Below are positions 19,301-31,421 of a stretch of DNA of 64,000 bases, in pieces. The stretch's first letter is position 1. Each line of letters starts with the position of its first letter. The notes below the pieces were generated by a model, which saw only the letters and a program-made list of their open reading frames with translations, was not told where the DNA came from and ran no database searches. The stretch is taken from positions 1 to 64,000 of the forward strand of contig JADHYV010000078.1 in the NCBI GenBank assembly GCA_027604705.1, in the 5' to 3' direction. The position numbers and the translations under genes are program-made. This DNA comes from Allomyces arbusculus (lineage: Eukaryota; Blastocladiomycota; Blastocladiomycetes; Blastocladiales; Blastocladiaceae).

Positions 19301-22300
19301 ATGAACGCGTACCCGCCCGAATTTGTCACGCACACGGGCCCGCTACTCACTGTGCTCGGCCTCAAGTCGAATGCGAGCTCCACGGCCCCGCCCAGTGCAT
19401 CCGCAACCGACGGTGCAACCACGACCAGCACCGCGTCGGCAACCGCCGTTGCTGATCCCGTCAAGTCCGCCAGTCCCTCCAGGACAATTGCCGGCACGCC
19501 ACTCGCGACGCAGCTGCAAGATGCGATTCTTGCGCAGCTTGGTCCCGGCGCAACGCCGCCATCGTCGCTGGCCGTCCGCGTCATGCCCGTGCGCCGACCG
19601 CTCGCTGAGGGCACGGCAGTACCCTCTGGCCCGTTCCAGCAGGACGCGTTCCACGTGCAGATCGCCGACAGCAAGGTACTCCACCTGCCGGCCAAGCCAG
19701 GAAACCGCGTGCTGACCTGCCCGCCTTGACGCAGTCGTTCCTCTCCACGTTCCCGCTGCGCCCGGACCCGGGTCATTTCTCACCGCTCTCACCGCGCGCC
19801 GGTCCCTCGAGCCCGCTCTACCCGGACGGCCTGATTGCACCCTACTGGCACACCAAGTACGCGGCGAACCTGCCCGCGGTCGTCTTGTCGTTCTACATGC
19901 TCTACCGCGACGGCGTTGTCGCAGACCGTCGCACGTCCGTGGTCTCTGATCGCCGCACGTCCTTGGTCGCTGATCGTCGCACGTCCGTGCAAACGTCGCG
20001 ATCGCGATCACCGAGCCCCGCCAAGTCGGAAGTGGCATCTGAGGCGCTCGCGCCGTTGCGCCCGAGTGGTGATGCGGCAACGGCTGTTGAGCGCGAGTAC
20101 GACCAGCAACTGGCGGGTCGGATTGGCACGTTGCGCAAGCTGGTTGCCGAGCAAGGGGTCAAGCTGTTCATTTGTTTGGTCGTGCCGTTTGAGCACAAGA
20201 TTGGTGCGTTTGCTTGCATTTTGGCAGTCATTCGAACACGATTAATGCCTGTTTTGCCCTATCGATTGTGCTCATCCAACGCGATATCTTTGACAGAGGG
20301 CGACTGGGTCGAGGAACGCGTCGGCCTGATCCGCAAAGCCGCAGGCCTGGACCGCAAGTACATTTTCCTGCTGCCCGAGTTCGGCGACGTCGCTCAGTTC
20401 ATCAAGAGGTTCGTCACCTGGTTGTCCCTCTTACTGCCCCTGTGATTATCCCGCTGACCACTTCAGCATTCTAGCTACAAGCCGCTCCTGATGGACCCAG
20501 CACTCAGGTTTTACTCGGCCAAGGCCGCCACCGTCCGCAAAAAGCGCGCGCGCCTTACGCCGCCATCACCTGCGCGCATGGCTGTCACTTCGACGCAGGC
20601 GCCCACGGCGCTCAGCTATCTCGGCTGGCTGATCCGCTATGACTACAAGGCCGCCTACTTCCACGAGCTGCGCGGCGACTGGGACGAGACTTACAAGCTC
20701 TACACCGAGGCCTACACGCAACTGACCGACTTTTTGCGCGAGACGCAGCCGTCGCCCGACGCGCAACCGTTGTGCAACGGTGCCTTGATCCCAGGACTCA
20801 CGCCGGGCAAAGTCGCTGACGTCGTGCTTGTGTCGAAGCGGTGGTATGAGGCCAAGCTGCTGCTCGACGTGATCATCATCAAGGTGCGTCTTGCAGCGGT
20901 GCCTCGGATTCGCGACCTCGGTGCTAACGCCTCCTGCCGCCATTTTGTAGATGATGAAAATCAACTTCCTCCTCGACCGCGCGCCCAACGTCGTCAACAA
21001 TTTCTACGGCCACATCGACGTGGTCGCGAAACGGTTCGACGCGCCGACCTGGTGCCCGCTGCTCGCGTGGGCCTTCTACGAATGGAAAGCCCGGTTCCAC
21101 GCCATGTTCGGGGACCTACTCGACGCCGTACAGCGTGCCGGCCACCTGCGCGCGCCAATCGCCGGCAGTTTCCCGGCCGACCTGCAGTCGTCCGGCGCGT
21201 GGTACCACCACGCGGCCAAACTAACCGAGGAGCGCAAGGCCGCGGCGCTTGCGTCGCTCCCGCAACTCGCGACCATGACCAACCTGCCGTCCGCCGTGCA
21301 GGCCCTGGTGGACCGTGAACTGGCGACCGACCACGACCAGGTCCGGCTCAACCTATTGACGCGCGCACATGACTATTTCCGGCGGCACCGCGCGACGCAC
21401 AGCACGCTGTTCATGGCAAAAGAACTGGCGAGCGTGTACTTTGCGCGCGGCGAATTTGGTAAGGGGGCGGACATGCTCGAGCGCGTCGTCAAGACGTACC
21501 GCAAGCAAGGGTGGAAGGCGCTATTGGCGTCGGCGCTCGCGGAACAGGCCGAGGCCGCGGATCGCGCCAAGAACACGGCGCTCTTGCTCGCGACCAAGCT
21601 CGAATTGCTGTGTCTTGAGGTCGGCGGGACGCATGTCGAGAGTAAAGCGCAGATGGACGAGATTCACGCGCTGTTTGAGACGCCGTCGGGCACTGACGAG
21701 GGGGAGCCGCGGGAAATCACGCTCGAGCAGCCGGCGCTGTTTGATGTGGTCGCGCATTTCACGGAAGCGCGCGTGCCCGTGAACCACCCGATTGTCGTGC
21801 GTGTCGCCGTGCGTCCGCGTCCCGAGGCCCCGCCATTGCTCAACGACGTCACGGCCGTACACGTCGCGCTCGATAACCCGGCACTCAATTTCGAAGTCCA
21901 CCACGACCCGACGTGCGCGGCCTCGCCCACCGCTGTCCATTCCTGGGCTAAGTCACTGAGTACGCATCTCGTGGGCCCCACCGGAATTGATTTCTCCGTG
22001 GAACTCGCGATCGACGACGTGACGGAACTGTCGGTGATCAACGTGGACGTGGTCTGGGCGAACGAGCACCATAAGGTGATTTTCCGGTTCCCCGTCGCCC
22101 CGCCCTCAGGGGACGCGGCTCTTCCGCCGGTCCCGCTCTCGGCCGCGTCCGGGTACGGGTCAATCACGGCGCACCGCGCCGTACCAGAGGCGCAGTCGCA
22201 GGTACAGGTTGTTCCGCCGCACTGGATGCTGCAGTATGCGATCGAGGCGCCGAGTGTCGCGGTGCTCGAGGAGAAGGTGCCCGTGCAGGTCGTGATTGCG

Positions 22301-23554
22301 CCGTATGCCGGACGTGACGCGACCGCGAGGCATCTCGCAGCATCGCTGCATGTGGTCGCGCGGCTCGTGGGTGCGGCCGCAGGACAGTGGCTCGTGCATG
22401 ACGACGAGGCGGTGCCTGTGCCGGTGGGTGGGGAGCCGGGGCACAAGGTGATTCAGATGCTCGTGAAGTCTGCCGACCACGTGCCCAAGTTTTTCCTGGT
22501 TGCCAAGTCGCCGGGCGAGGCTGTGATTCAAGTAGAAATGGACGTGCTTGATGGTGACGGTGACCATGCCGCCGCCGCGGCCACCGGCATGCCAGCGACT
22601 CCACGCTCGCCCGGGTCGGCGTCCCTCCCGTCGTCGCCGAGCATGGGCTTTGCCGCGGGCCGGCGGTGGTCCGCGTCAATGCCTTATCCGGAAGCGACAC
22701 GCCCCGTCGTCACTCACCGCGTCGCGCTGCACGCCGCGTACACAGTCCAGTACTCGGTCGCGCCCGAGCGGCACGTGGTCCTGACCCTTGCCGAAGGCCC
22801 CGTGGCGCTGCGCGAGGACCGTGTCCTGCTGCTCGACTTGACGGCCAACACGGACATGGAGCTCGGCGCGATTTCGCTCGATGAGGCCGCTGCCGATGCC
22901 GCGAGCAGTGTCGTCTCGCGCACGGTCGCGCTCGGCGCGGCACGGCCCGGCACGGTCCTGCGCAAGGGCGAGATTTGGCGCCACGGACTGCTCGTGCAGA
23001 CGACGTTTTGGCAGCCAGAGACACAGCCGACGGAACTGGCGCTCGGGAAAGTGCAGGTGCAGTGGCGGCGGCCCGAGGGTGACGGCGCCTGGGTCACGTC
23101 GGGCATGGGCTTGCCGACGATTTACCGCAAGCCCGTCGAGCTAGTCGTTGAGGCCGAGTACGGGCCCTACGCCGTACAGTACGCCGTGCACGGCGTGACG
23201 TTTACTGTGACGAATCTCGCGAATACGACGGCCGACGTGACGATCCTGATCGAGACGCCGCCCGTGCCCGAGGGTGCGGATGCAAGTGCCGGGCCGCAGG
23301 TACAGTTCGCGGGGGACCGTACGGTACACGCGTACATTTTACCGGGCGAGCGCGTCGAGGTGCCTGTGAATGCCGTACCGCTTGCGTGCGGACACGTCGA
23401 GCTCGTGCGATGCCGCGTTGTTGCGCACAGTGCAGTGACCGCCAACGAGGCCGAGACGGCGTCGGCGTTTGCAAAGGTGTTTGTGATGCCGGAACGCGAT
23501 GGGGCCGTGGCCGCGTCGCCGGTCGTGGCGCGCGCGGCAATTGCGGCGCCGTGA
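19301..23554 (+). CDS. TRAPPC11: TRAPP complex subunit 11 (foie gras/gryzun)
   Basis: Five exons: 19301-19675, 19735-20203, 20297-20408, 20475-20883, 20951-23554; phases 0, 1, 2, 0; 1322 aa (human about 1133). The N-terminal MNAYPPEFVTHTGPLL, the ISRIG-type block EERVGLIRKAAGLD with IFLLPEF, and SYKPLLMD lead into the foie-gras domain at about residues 380-620: YDYKAAYFHELRGDWDETYK, then YEAKLLLDVIIIKMM and the tetratricopeptide-like ELASVYFARGEFGKG. The remaining 600 residues are the beta-rich gryzun part. TRAPPC11 belongs to TRAPPIII, the Rab1 exchange complex of early secretion and autophagy. Lineage-specific inserts: a Ser/Thr/Ala-rich stretch near residues 25-65 and three near-identical DRRTS(V/L)V repeats near 210-230. 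Exon 1 to 2 uses the 59-nt intron 19676-19734. A long G run follows the stop directly. Confidence 0.88.
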
Positions 23555-23760
23555 GGGTGGGGGTGGGGGGGGGGGGGGGGGGCGAAGCCGGGGTGGCGGA
23601 GGGCGCACTTTTGTTTATAAAGTTAAACCAAACAAATCAACAGTTGGCCGGTNNNNNNNNNNCCCCCCCCCCCCCCCCCCCGATGCCGTGGAGGCGGAGG
23701 GCGCAGTTTTGTTGATACAGTTCATCCTACCAAGTCACCAGTTGGCCGTTGCTGGCCGCG
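23555..23760 (+). repeat. Duplicated 70-bp unit, G and C homopolymers and an assembly gap
   Basis: An 18-G run (23565-23582) precedes a 70-bp unit (23583-23652); ten Ns follow (23653-23662), then a 19-C run (23663-23681) and a second, diverged copy of the unit (23682-23752). Shared words include GGCGGAGGGCGCA, TTTTGTT and CAGTTGGCCG. The assembly evidently could not read through the homopolymer, so the true order or length here is uncertain. Confidence 0.8.
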
Positions 23761-23950
23761 CTGCTGGCCGCGCCGTGAGCCGTGTTGTCGATGGTTGGCG
23801 ACCTTGGGGAGCGCGAGTTGAGTGACTCACAAGCGTCTCAGCGCGGACCACGTCACCGGCACGCGGCGGCCACCGCGTCGGATCGGTCAGCGCGTCGTCC
23901 TCTCTCTTGACGGATTTGGACGACCCGCGCGCGACACGGACGACACGGCC

Positions 23951-26023
23951 ATGGCACCCGACCACAAGACGCAAAAGTACGACCGGCAACTGCGCCTGTG
24001 GCACGCGCACGGCCAGGCCGCGCTCGAAAAGGCACACGTCTGCCTCGTCAACGGCACCGCGACGGGCACCGAGGCGCTCAAAAACCTGGTCCTGCCCGGC
24101 GTCGGCGCCTTTACCGTAATCGACGCGGCCAAGGTCTCGCCCGATGACGTTGGCAACAATTTCTTTGTGACACGTGCGCACCTCGGCCAGCCGCGCGCCA
24201 AGGTCGTGACGGCACTGCTGCAGGAGCTCAACGACGACGTGCTCGGGCACTACATTGACGACGACATTACGCCGTTTGTCGCGGCGCACCCGCGCTACTT
24301 CGACCGCTTCTCACTGGTCCTCATTACGGGCCACGTGCCTGCGGCCACACTGCTCGCGCTTGACCGCGTGTGCTGGCCGCGCGGGATCCCTTTGCTTGTC
24401 GTCAAGGCGTGCGGGTTTGTCTCAACGCTGCGCGTCGTGACGCGCGCACACCACATTGTCGAGTCGCACCCGGACACGCCCGTGCGCGATCTGCGCTTGG
24501 CCGACCCATTCCCGGAACTAGTCGCGTTTGTCGACACGTTCAAGCCGTTTGAAGACATGACCTCGTCCGAGCTCACGCACGTGCCCTACCCGGTGATCCT
24601 GCTGCGCCTGTGGCGCGAATGGCGCGCCAACAACCAGGACACGCCCGCGCGCGAGTTCCGCAAGTACGCTCAGTCCGAAAAGGACCGGCATGCGGCGCGG
24701 TTGACGGAGGCCGCGCTCAAGTCGCTCGATGCCAACCAGAGCGATATGGTCGTCGCCTCGGCGGCTGCGAGTGCTGCTGATATGGAGAACTGGGACGAGG
24801 CGCTCAAGCAGGCGTTCCTGGCCTACACGCCCACGTCGGTGCCGCGTAACGTGAAGGACGTGTTGGAACACGCTATTCTCGACTTGTCGGCCAATGCCGA
24901 TGCCGCCGACGAGCACGCGCCCGAGACCAACAACTCTGTCGTTGCGAACCCGGTCGCCAACGTGACGGCCGGGTGCGCGTGGCCGCCGACGTTCTGGGCA
25001 CTGTGCGCCGCGCTCAAGTCGTTCGTTGCTGACCACGGCCGCTTGCCCGTGCGCGGGTCGGTGCCGGACATGAAAGCCGACACGGCGACTTATGTGTCGC
25101 TGCAGCGAGTGTACGCTTTGATCAGTTGTCTCGGCTGATCACAACCCACATCCACTGACGCCTCCGATCTAGGTACCGTGATAAGGCCGCCGCCGACGCC
25201 GCCGACCTGCACGCGCGCTTGCGCGCCATCGCCGTCCCTGTGGTCGCGACCTCAACGCCGACTGCGAGCTCCGCGTCCCTCTCGCGCAGTTCGTCGGTGG
25301 GCCCCTCTCCCGCTACCTCCCCTGGAATGGCCACCGCCGACGCGGCCTCCATGACGGCTCCCGCCCTTCAAATCGAGGCCGCGACCAACATCGACCTGGC
25401 GACGGTCACCGAATTCGCGCGTCACGCGGCAACCTTGCACGTGCTCTCGACACCGTCGCTGCACGACGAGTATGCGCGCGCGCATCCGCACTGGACGCGC
25501 GCTTTGAGCGACGATCCCGGGATGTTGTCGATTTACGTGGTCTTGCGCGCGCGCGAAGTGTTTTACGCGCGCCAGCGCCGCTGGCCAGGCGCGCATGCGG
25601 CCGACGCAGATGCAGATACGGCGCGGCTGCGGTCGGCTGCGCGGGATGTGGTCAAGGCGCTGGTCACGGGTGGCGGGAACGCGCTGGTGATGGAGGCAGC
25701 CGAGGGGAGTGCCGACGCGCATGCGGAGGCGGGGATCGTGACGCCCGTCGCGCCGGCGGTGGATGTCGATGATTGGGTTCAGGAGTGGTACGTTTGCGCC
25801 GACTCTCGGACATTGGGGGCGTGGAACATTTGCTAACTGGCCGACTGGTTTTACGAAACATAGCGTGCGCGCGGGCCCCGCCGAACTCGCGGCCGTCGCT
25901 GGGTATATGGGCGGTGTGATCGCGCAAGAGGCCATCAAGCTTATCACGGCGCAGTACGTGCCCATGATGAACACGTACGTCTACGACGGGATCCACTCCA
26001 AGTCAGAGGTGCTCAAGGCGTAA
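23951..26023 (+). CDS. NAE1: NEDD8-activating enzyme E1 regulatory subunit (APPBP1/ULA1)
   Basis: Three exons: 23951-25110, 25173-25787, 25864-26023, both introns in phase 2; 644 aa against about 530 in human. The start QKYDRQLRLWHAHGQAALE is the hallmark opening of E1 adenylation-fold proteins; SLQRV-YRDKAAADA and the C-terminal GPAELAAVAGYMGG, AQEAIKLITAQYVP and NTYVYDG are diagnostic for APPBP1. The protein lacks the catalytic cysteine and ATP site; it pairs with UBA3 to adenylate NEDD8, which then activates cullin-RING ligases. An insertion of about 45 Ser/Thr/Ala-rich residues (about 400-445) and Ala-rich linkers near 490-530 explain the greater length. The start was set at MAPDHKT because upstream in-frame sequence has no family similarity. 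Confidence 0.92.
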
Positions 26024-28584
26024 TCAATCGCAGGTCGTGGCCGTCGATCCACTGCCGCGCTCTGAGCTGTGCTTGGCCGGTTCCCCGTGTATGACCAAAT
26101 CGAGCTTCTGTTTTTGCCAATCTGTTCTTCTGGATGCCATCATGGGCGGAGAACCGACAGAGGACGGATTACTTTTCATCATCCAAAATGTCACGTCTTC
26201 CACACCCTCGCTTGCAGTCGTTTGACACCACCGCGACGCACCTGGCACAGGTGGAGAGTGCTCAAGGCGGGACAGAATTTGGTAGAGTCAATCCAACGAA
26301 CAGTCCCTCCATTTCCATGCTTATCCAGAGGGTGGCGCGCATCAGCCTCGATCAAGTCGTGCAGCCAGCAGGCAACCATTCTCAATACCGTGGGGTGAAT
26401 GATGAGCGGTTAGAGCCATCAGCGCGGTGGATGGCGGACAAGATGGGGCTAAATCTGGTGGTACTAGACTTGGTCAACTTATCCCTGTAGGCAAACATCC
26501 TGTGCCTTTTGAAACACTGCAGAATGAAAATACAGCAGCTTCAAAACCTAGGCTTTCAGAAGCGTTCACGCTGTCTCGCACCACTTGCAGCAACACAGGC
26601 CAAGTCAAACACCACAAGTGGGAACCTTCGAATGAAAACCACAATATTGGCCAAGCAATCATTCGCTTTTCCCGGGGGTGGCACATGGCGGCACACATCG
26701 ACATTGATCAGGGATTGAGCGCAACCAGTAAGCATCCTCAGTTCAATGGAGCTTATGACAAGCATTCCATTGATCAGTGGGGAGGGGGGGAGGGGTCAAG
26801 GCTGATCTGAAGCTGGTACGATCGGCCTGCTGCTCTTCCCACCAGGGTCAATTTTCCCGTCGATTTTGCAATGGTATCAGTGGGGAGGTGGCCAAGGCGG
26901 GGTTGAGTCTGGTACACTCAGCACAAGCAGCCTTGTCACCAAGGTCAATTTCCCCTTGAATTTGGCACAGCAATCTGCAGTTGGGGGTGGGTCAAGGTGG
27001 GCCCAAGTGTGTTAGACTTGGCCCTGCTTCATTCCACCAGGTCAATTTTCTCCTTGGACATTGCAACCTTGGGTCTGTTTTTGTGCTTCATGCCATATCC
27101 TTTGCTCCTTTTCAAATTGTTCTTGCTCGCCCCGAATAGATGGATAATTTGGTGATGAAAAGGCGCTTCCAACTGGATGGGACATGTCATGGTGTTTTCA
27201 TGGTCTGTCTGCCTCTGTGGAGGCTGTCATATCAGGACCAGAGCAGCAGCCAGAATACAGGGAGTTGGCAGCCTCAATGGCCTTTCATCACCCTTAGACA
27301 AAAATGAAGGCCAAGAAAGCATGGGAAGGAGCTCCCATCACCCCATGTTCTGAACTGACCTGCCTGGGCTCTTTTTGTATTGACAGCCCAAGGCAGAGTT
27401 GGCAATTGATGAGACCTAGATGCTAACCACTTGGTAGAGGAGATAAAAGAAATAAAATTCAATGTTCTCGACTCAAAAATGACTGATGATCATAGCAATT
27501 GGCAGGGGTCAGCAAGGGCAGGATTGGGAATGTTAGAACCACACATGAGGCCATGCATGAAGTGACAGCAATTGCAAAGTAGAGGCAACGCATGCACGTC
27601 TGTGTTTTTCCAGCGTGGCAAGAGCAATCAAGATTATAATGGTGTGTCCTTCAGCATTGTAGTGGAAAAATGTTGTCCACAGTGATGCACAAACCAAGGA
27701 ATGACATCACTTATTCAATGGAAGGCAAACAGTGTGACCATGACAGACAGAGATATCCACCATGGGCCTATGAAAATCGGCTTAGTCAGCATGGTCAAGT
27801 TTCTGGGTTTGCAATGAGCCATGGCTCCAACCAGTCGTTTTGGCGGTGTTATTGATGGCCATGATTCATCGAGTCATGGTGATGGTGAAAAAGTCAGCAC
27901 TGGCATTGGAAGTAAATGTAATTAGCTCTGGAGCTGGCATGCTGGGTTCATGGGCTGACTTTTCATGCGCTCACCAGTGTACAGTGCTTGACACAACATG
28001 TGTCAATGTGGTTGTCACCAAGGCGAGCGACTTGGTTGCAGTGGCCTTTTAGAACAAGAGGGCTTGGCTGGCAGGTGGCCTGGAATAAATTATCAAAATG
28101 TTGCTCATGGGCTGTGGTCCTGAACTCTCCTGTCTAAACCAAAAAAAAAAAAACAATGAATTAATGGAAATGCTGAAGGGCACTGGGTGCCCCATGATCA
28201 GAGGCATCACTAAGACACTTCAGAGGAAGTCGTCTCCAGAGAAATACCCCCTTACTCATCTCTTTATGGATGGTGAGCGTTACGCACCTGTCTCCAAGCC
28301 ATCATGGTTGATCCATTATCCCCATGTTGTGTGACGGGTTCTTGTGTTGTTATATCAACAGGTGTGCCATTTTGGAGCGAGGCAAAATGGAGGCTGTGGT
28401 TGGAAGAGCAAGCAGGAGCAGAGAACGCTCACCAGTTCCGATCAGTCAGTCCAAATGTATTCATGCATTGCAGCAATACGAAAAAAAGACGCGCTAAGCC
28501 AAACGCCCAAAAAGAATCAAGTCTGCGACACACCAAACGCGAAACACCAGATCAAAAAACCCGGGGCAACAAACCACCCGGAAT
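26024..28584. other. CpG-poor, AT-richer gene desert
   Basis: 2.5 kb with no supported gene. From 27061 to 28380 I count about 18 CpG in 1320 bp, while a typical coding line in NAE1 has about 10 in 60 bp. TpG and CpA are correspondingly common. All six frames are full of stops. It includes diverged tandem repeats of about 100 bp (26778-27068), with related pieces near 26240-26300 and 26430-26480. The composition is that of old methylated repeat DNA, but no transposon protein is recognisable. Confidence 0.7.
26778..27068 (+). repeat. Diverged ~100-bp tandem repeats, three units
   Basis: Units at about 26778-26881, 26882-26981 and 26982-27068 share a G-rich start, GTCAAGG/GCCAAGG, (A/G)(G)TCTGGTAC- or GTTAGAC-like words and CCACCAGGTCAATTTTC. 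Related shorter pieces occur at about 26240-26300 (CTCAAGGCGGGACA) and 26430-26480. Confidence 0.7.
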
Positions 28585-30388
28585 CTACGACACCATGGCC
28601 AACCGCGCCGTGCCTGGCGCCGAATGCGACGAGCTGCCCGACACGGACCCGTTGCGGTCGCCGAGCTGCCGCGCGCGCGCCGGGAGCGTGCCGTACGACG
28701 CGCGCATGAGCGTCGCGGAAGTCGGGTGGAACGGCTTGGTCAGCTCCCAGTCGGCAAGCGAGACGGGTTCCGTGTTGATGATGGCTGTGATTTCGTCCGC
28801 CATGTCGCGCACGAACCGGTCGAGCGGGAGGTCGTTGAGGTCGAGGCCGAAGGGGAACTACGAAGGAACGCGGGAAAGAATCGGTGAGCGTCGTGTTCCT
28901 CGGTGGGTGGAGAAGATAGCGACGCGCAAAGTACCTCAATTTCAGCACCAATCGACTCGACACCGAGCAGCGTGAAAGAGGCGAGGAACGTGACGAGAAT
29001 CGACATGGCGCCAAACGACGCAATGATTTGGAACGGCAGCAGGAGCAGGTAGACGTAGAGAATCTGCTTGAGGTGCACGCGGTAGGCAAGTGGTACGGGC
29101 GACGTGGCAATGCGCTCAATGTTGGTCAAGCAGTCGATCATGGTCGAAATCGTCCCGACCATGCTCCCAAACTGCGGCACGTCGATCCGGTCGAGCTTGC
29201 GCTGCTTGATAATGTAGGCCGAGAGCAAGTGCGAGATGTCGACGGGCAAGTTGCCCGTCTCGGTCGAGTAACCCGGCGCGGCGGCACCGTACGGCAGCTG
29301 CTGATCGGCGAGCACCGCTTCCTCCTCGGCGGTCGGGCGGCGGTGGTGCAGCGCGTCAGACCCGGACAGACCGAGCTGGTGGCTCGTGGTCGTGGCGGCA
29401 GCGGGTGCGGGAGCGGGCGCGAGCTCAGCGTCGAGCGAGGCCTCGGCCAAGGGGGACAGGGGACCGCCGATGCGATCCTCTTCGCGCTGCTGCAGCTGCT
29501 CGCGCTTCTTGACGGGAATCAGCCGCACGAGATCCTCGCGCCAGTTGCCGTGCTCGTCTTTGAGCCCGTACTCGGCGCGCACGTGGTTGCGCACGGCCAT
29601 GAAAAAGGCGAGGACGAGTTTCAACGCTGCGCGCTTTTCAGGCAGGACGATGACCGAGTTGGCGGCGATACCGACCCAGATGATGCGCGACAGGTTGCGG
29701 CACGAGACGATGAGCGTGCCCCAGAGCTACACGATGATGGCGCATCGGAGCGTCAGCATGCTGCATCAGACCGGAGTGGCGCAAAAAACCAGCGTCGTCT
29801 TACCTTCCTGCCCTCATTGTACCGCTCGTACGACGAGTTGGTGCGGAAGACGAGCAGCAGCGACAAGACGAGCGAGATGATCGTGATAAATGTGGCCGGC
29901 AAGGCCAGCGTCGACTTTGGCATCGCGTACTTGTCGATGACCCAGACGATCAGGTTCCATAGCGTAAAAATGATGACAGGCAGCGCGATGCGCGGAATCA
30001 CCGACCCGTGCCAATGGAACGCATCTGGGCGGCCAAAAATATTTTCCTTGAGGTTGATTTTCGGCTCAATGTTCACGCCGGCGCGCCGCGGCTTGGGCGC
30101 TGCTGCCGTCGAGGTGCTGTGCTTGTTAAGCAGCGTCGACGGCGGCCGTGACACCAAGTTCGATCCAGACCCCATGATCGACGAGTTGTGCTGCAAGTCC
30201 GCGAGCGGCACAGGCGTGCCGCTGTTGCGGCGCGACGACGGCATCGACATGACGGCAGTGGTCGCGAGCGGAGAGGTTGGGATGGCACGGTGCGTCGAGG
30301 ATGACGTCGAGGGGCGTGGTTGCGGCGATGGCGATGGCGGCGCCAAGGAGCGGCTGGATTGAAGGTGCTGGTAGAGGCCGTTGGTCAT
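28585..30388 (-). CDS. UPF0187/bestrophin-like anion channel
   Basis: Three exons: 30388-29804, 29726-28935, 28857-28585, both introns in phase 0; 549 aa. After a Ser/Pro-rich cytosolic N-terminus (1-100) come the family blocks: HWHGSVIPRIALPVIIFTLW, the TM segment around PATFITIISLVLSLLLVFR, NSSYERYNEGRK, LWGTLIVSCRNLSRIIW, a loop of about 90 residues, then SYII-type LDRIDVPQFGSM, PVPLAYRVHLKQILYVYLLLLPF and the diagnostic EIE-FPFGLDLNDLPLDRF. This last motif (in bestrophins NPFGxDxNDLP) spans the splice junction and confirms it. Family members form pentameric chloride or other anion channels in plasma or organelle membranes; which membrane cannot be told here. Confidence 0.9.
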
Positions 30389-31421
30389 GGTGGTAGCGGT
30401 GGTCGCGGTGACAAGTGATCAGTCGGGTGCCAAGAGTGCAGAGAGTTGGTTGTGCTGCAGCCAGTGTCGACAGAGTCGTTGCCGTGCAGCGCGAGCGAGG
30501 CAGCGTGCGAGAAGTCGCCATGGCCGACGCAGCGGCGCGAGCGCGGTAGAGAGAGCGTTAAGTACCGGTTGGTGGGGCGGCCGGCGTCGGCCGTGGCGGC
30601 GCCGTCGGTTCTCGAACGGGAATGGTCGAGCGCGGCGCGCTGCACGATGCACCCAAAGCGCGTGAGTGGTGTCCTCGGGTCGTGCGTGCGACGTGCGGGG
30701 GCGCCGGCAGACGATGCGCGTGCCAACGCAAACGGAAGCTGCCGTCGTGCTGCAGACCGATGCACGGCTAGCTGGGAATGGCAAGTGGGAGAGGGGAGCA
30801 CCGGCCGGTGAGCCAACGGGTCGAGATGGTGGTCCTCGCCTGGTGGTGCGTGTCAACGGTGGGTCGCCCTTGTGCGCCTCCGGCTTGCGTGGCCGCCGCC
30901 CCCCGCTTCGCCGCCCCTTCGCCGCCTCTGGCGTGCGCTTCTCGGCTTCGCCACGCCACGCTCATTTTGTTGTGCGGCTTGATCGACGAGGCGGCTCGTA
31001 TTTCAAGGTGAGAAGCTACCCAAACCTGTCGAAAAGCCGTTGGAAATGCGAACCTGATTGCACCCACTCGACAATCAGGAAGAGAACCTGCACTGAGGCG
31101 CGAGAACTCCCCACGTCATTGCCGGCGTGACACATCGGCAGGGTCATGGAACGGGCAGGTCAGCGGCTAATTTGAGCGTGGCGCGACGAGAAGGACCGAG
31201 TCCTCTCCGCCGGAAGCGTCTTACGCCTTGATCAACCCCGGCTCGAGTTCTTTCACGCGTTTTGACCTCCTTTTCTCGCACAACCATGCTTTCTGCAAAC
31301 ACCACGAGCACCACAACTTCCTTCACCGCGACTGCCAACGCGACCGGCCGTCTTCACCGCGCTCGCGCACCAGCTCCGGACACTGTGCAACCCTCTGCAT
31401 TCGCACCGGCATCCCACCGCA
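30389..31421. promoter_or_regulatory. Intergenic region upstream of the channel gene
   Basis: About 1 kb between divergent genes. Several overlapping long frames on both strands reflect the GC bias; none resembles a known protein or splices into a neighbour. Confidence 0.45.

Noticed and set aside
26240-28560. Transposon remnant with coding capacity
   Set aside because: No recognisable transposase, reverse transcriptase or terminal repeat could be read; only the composition suggests repeat DNA.
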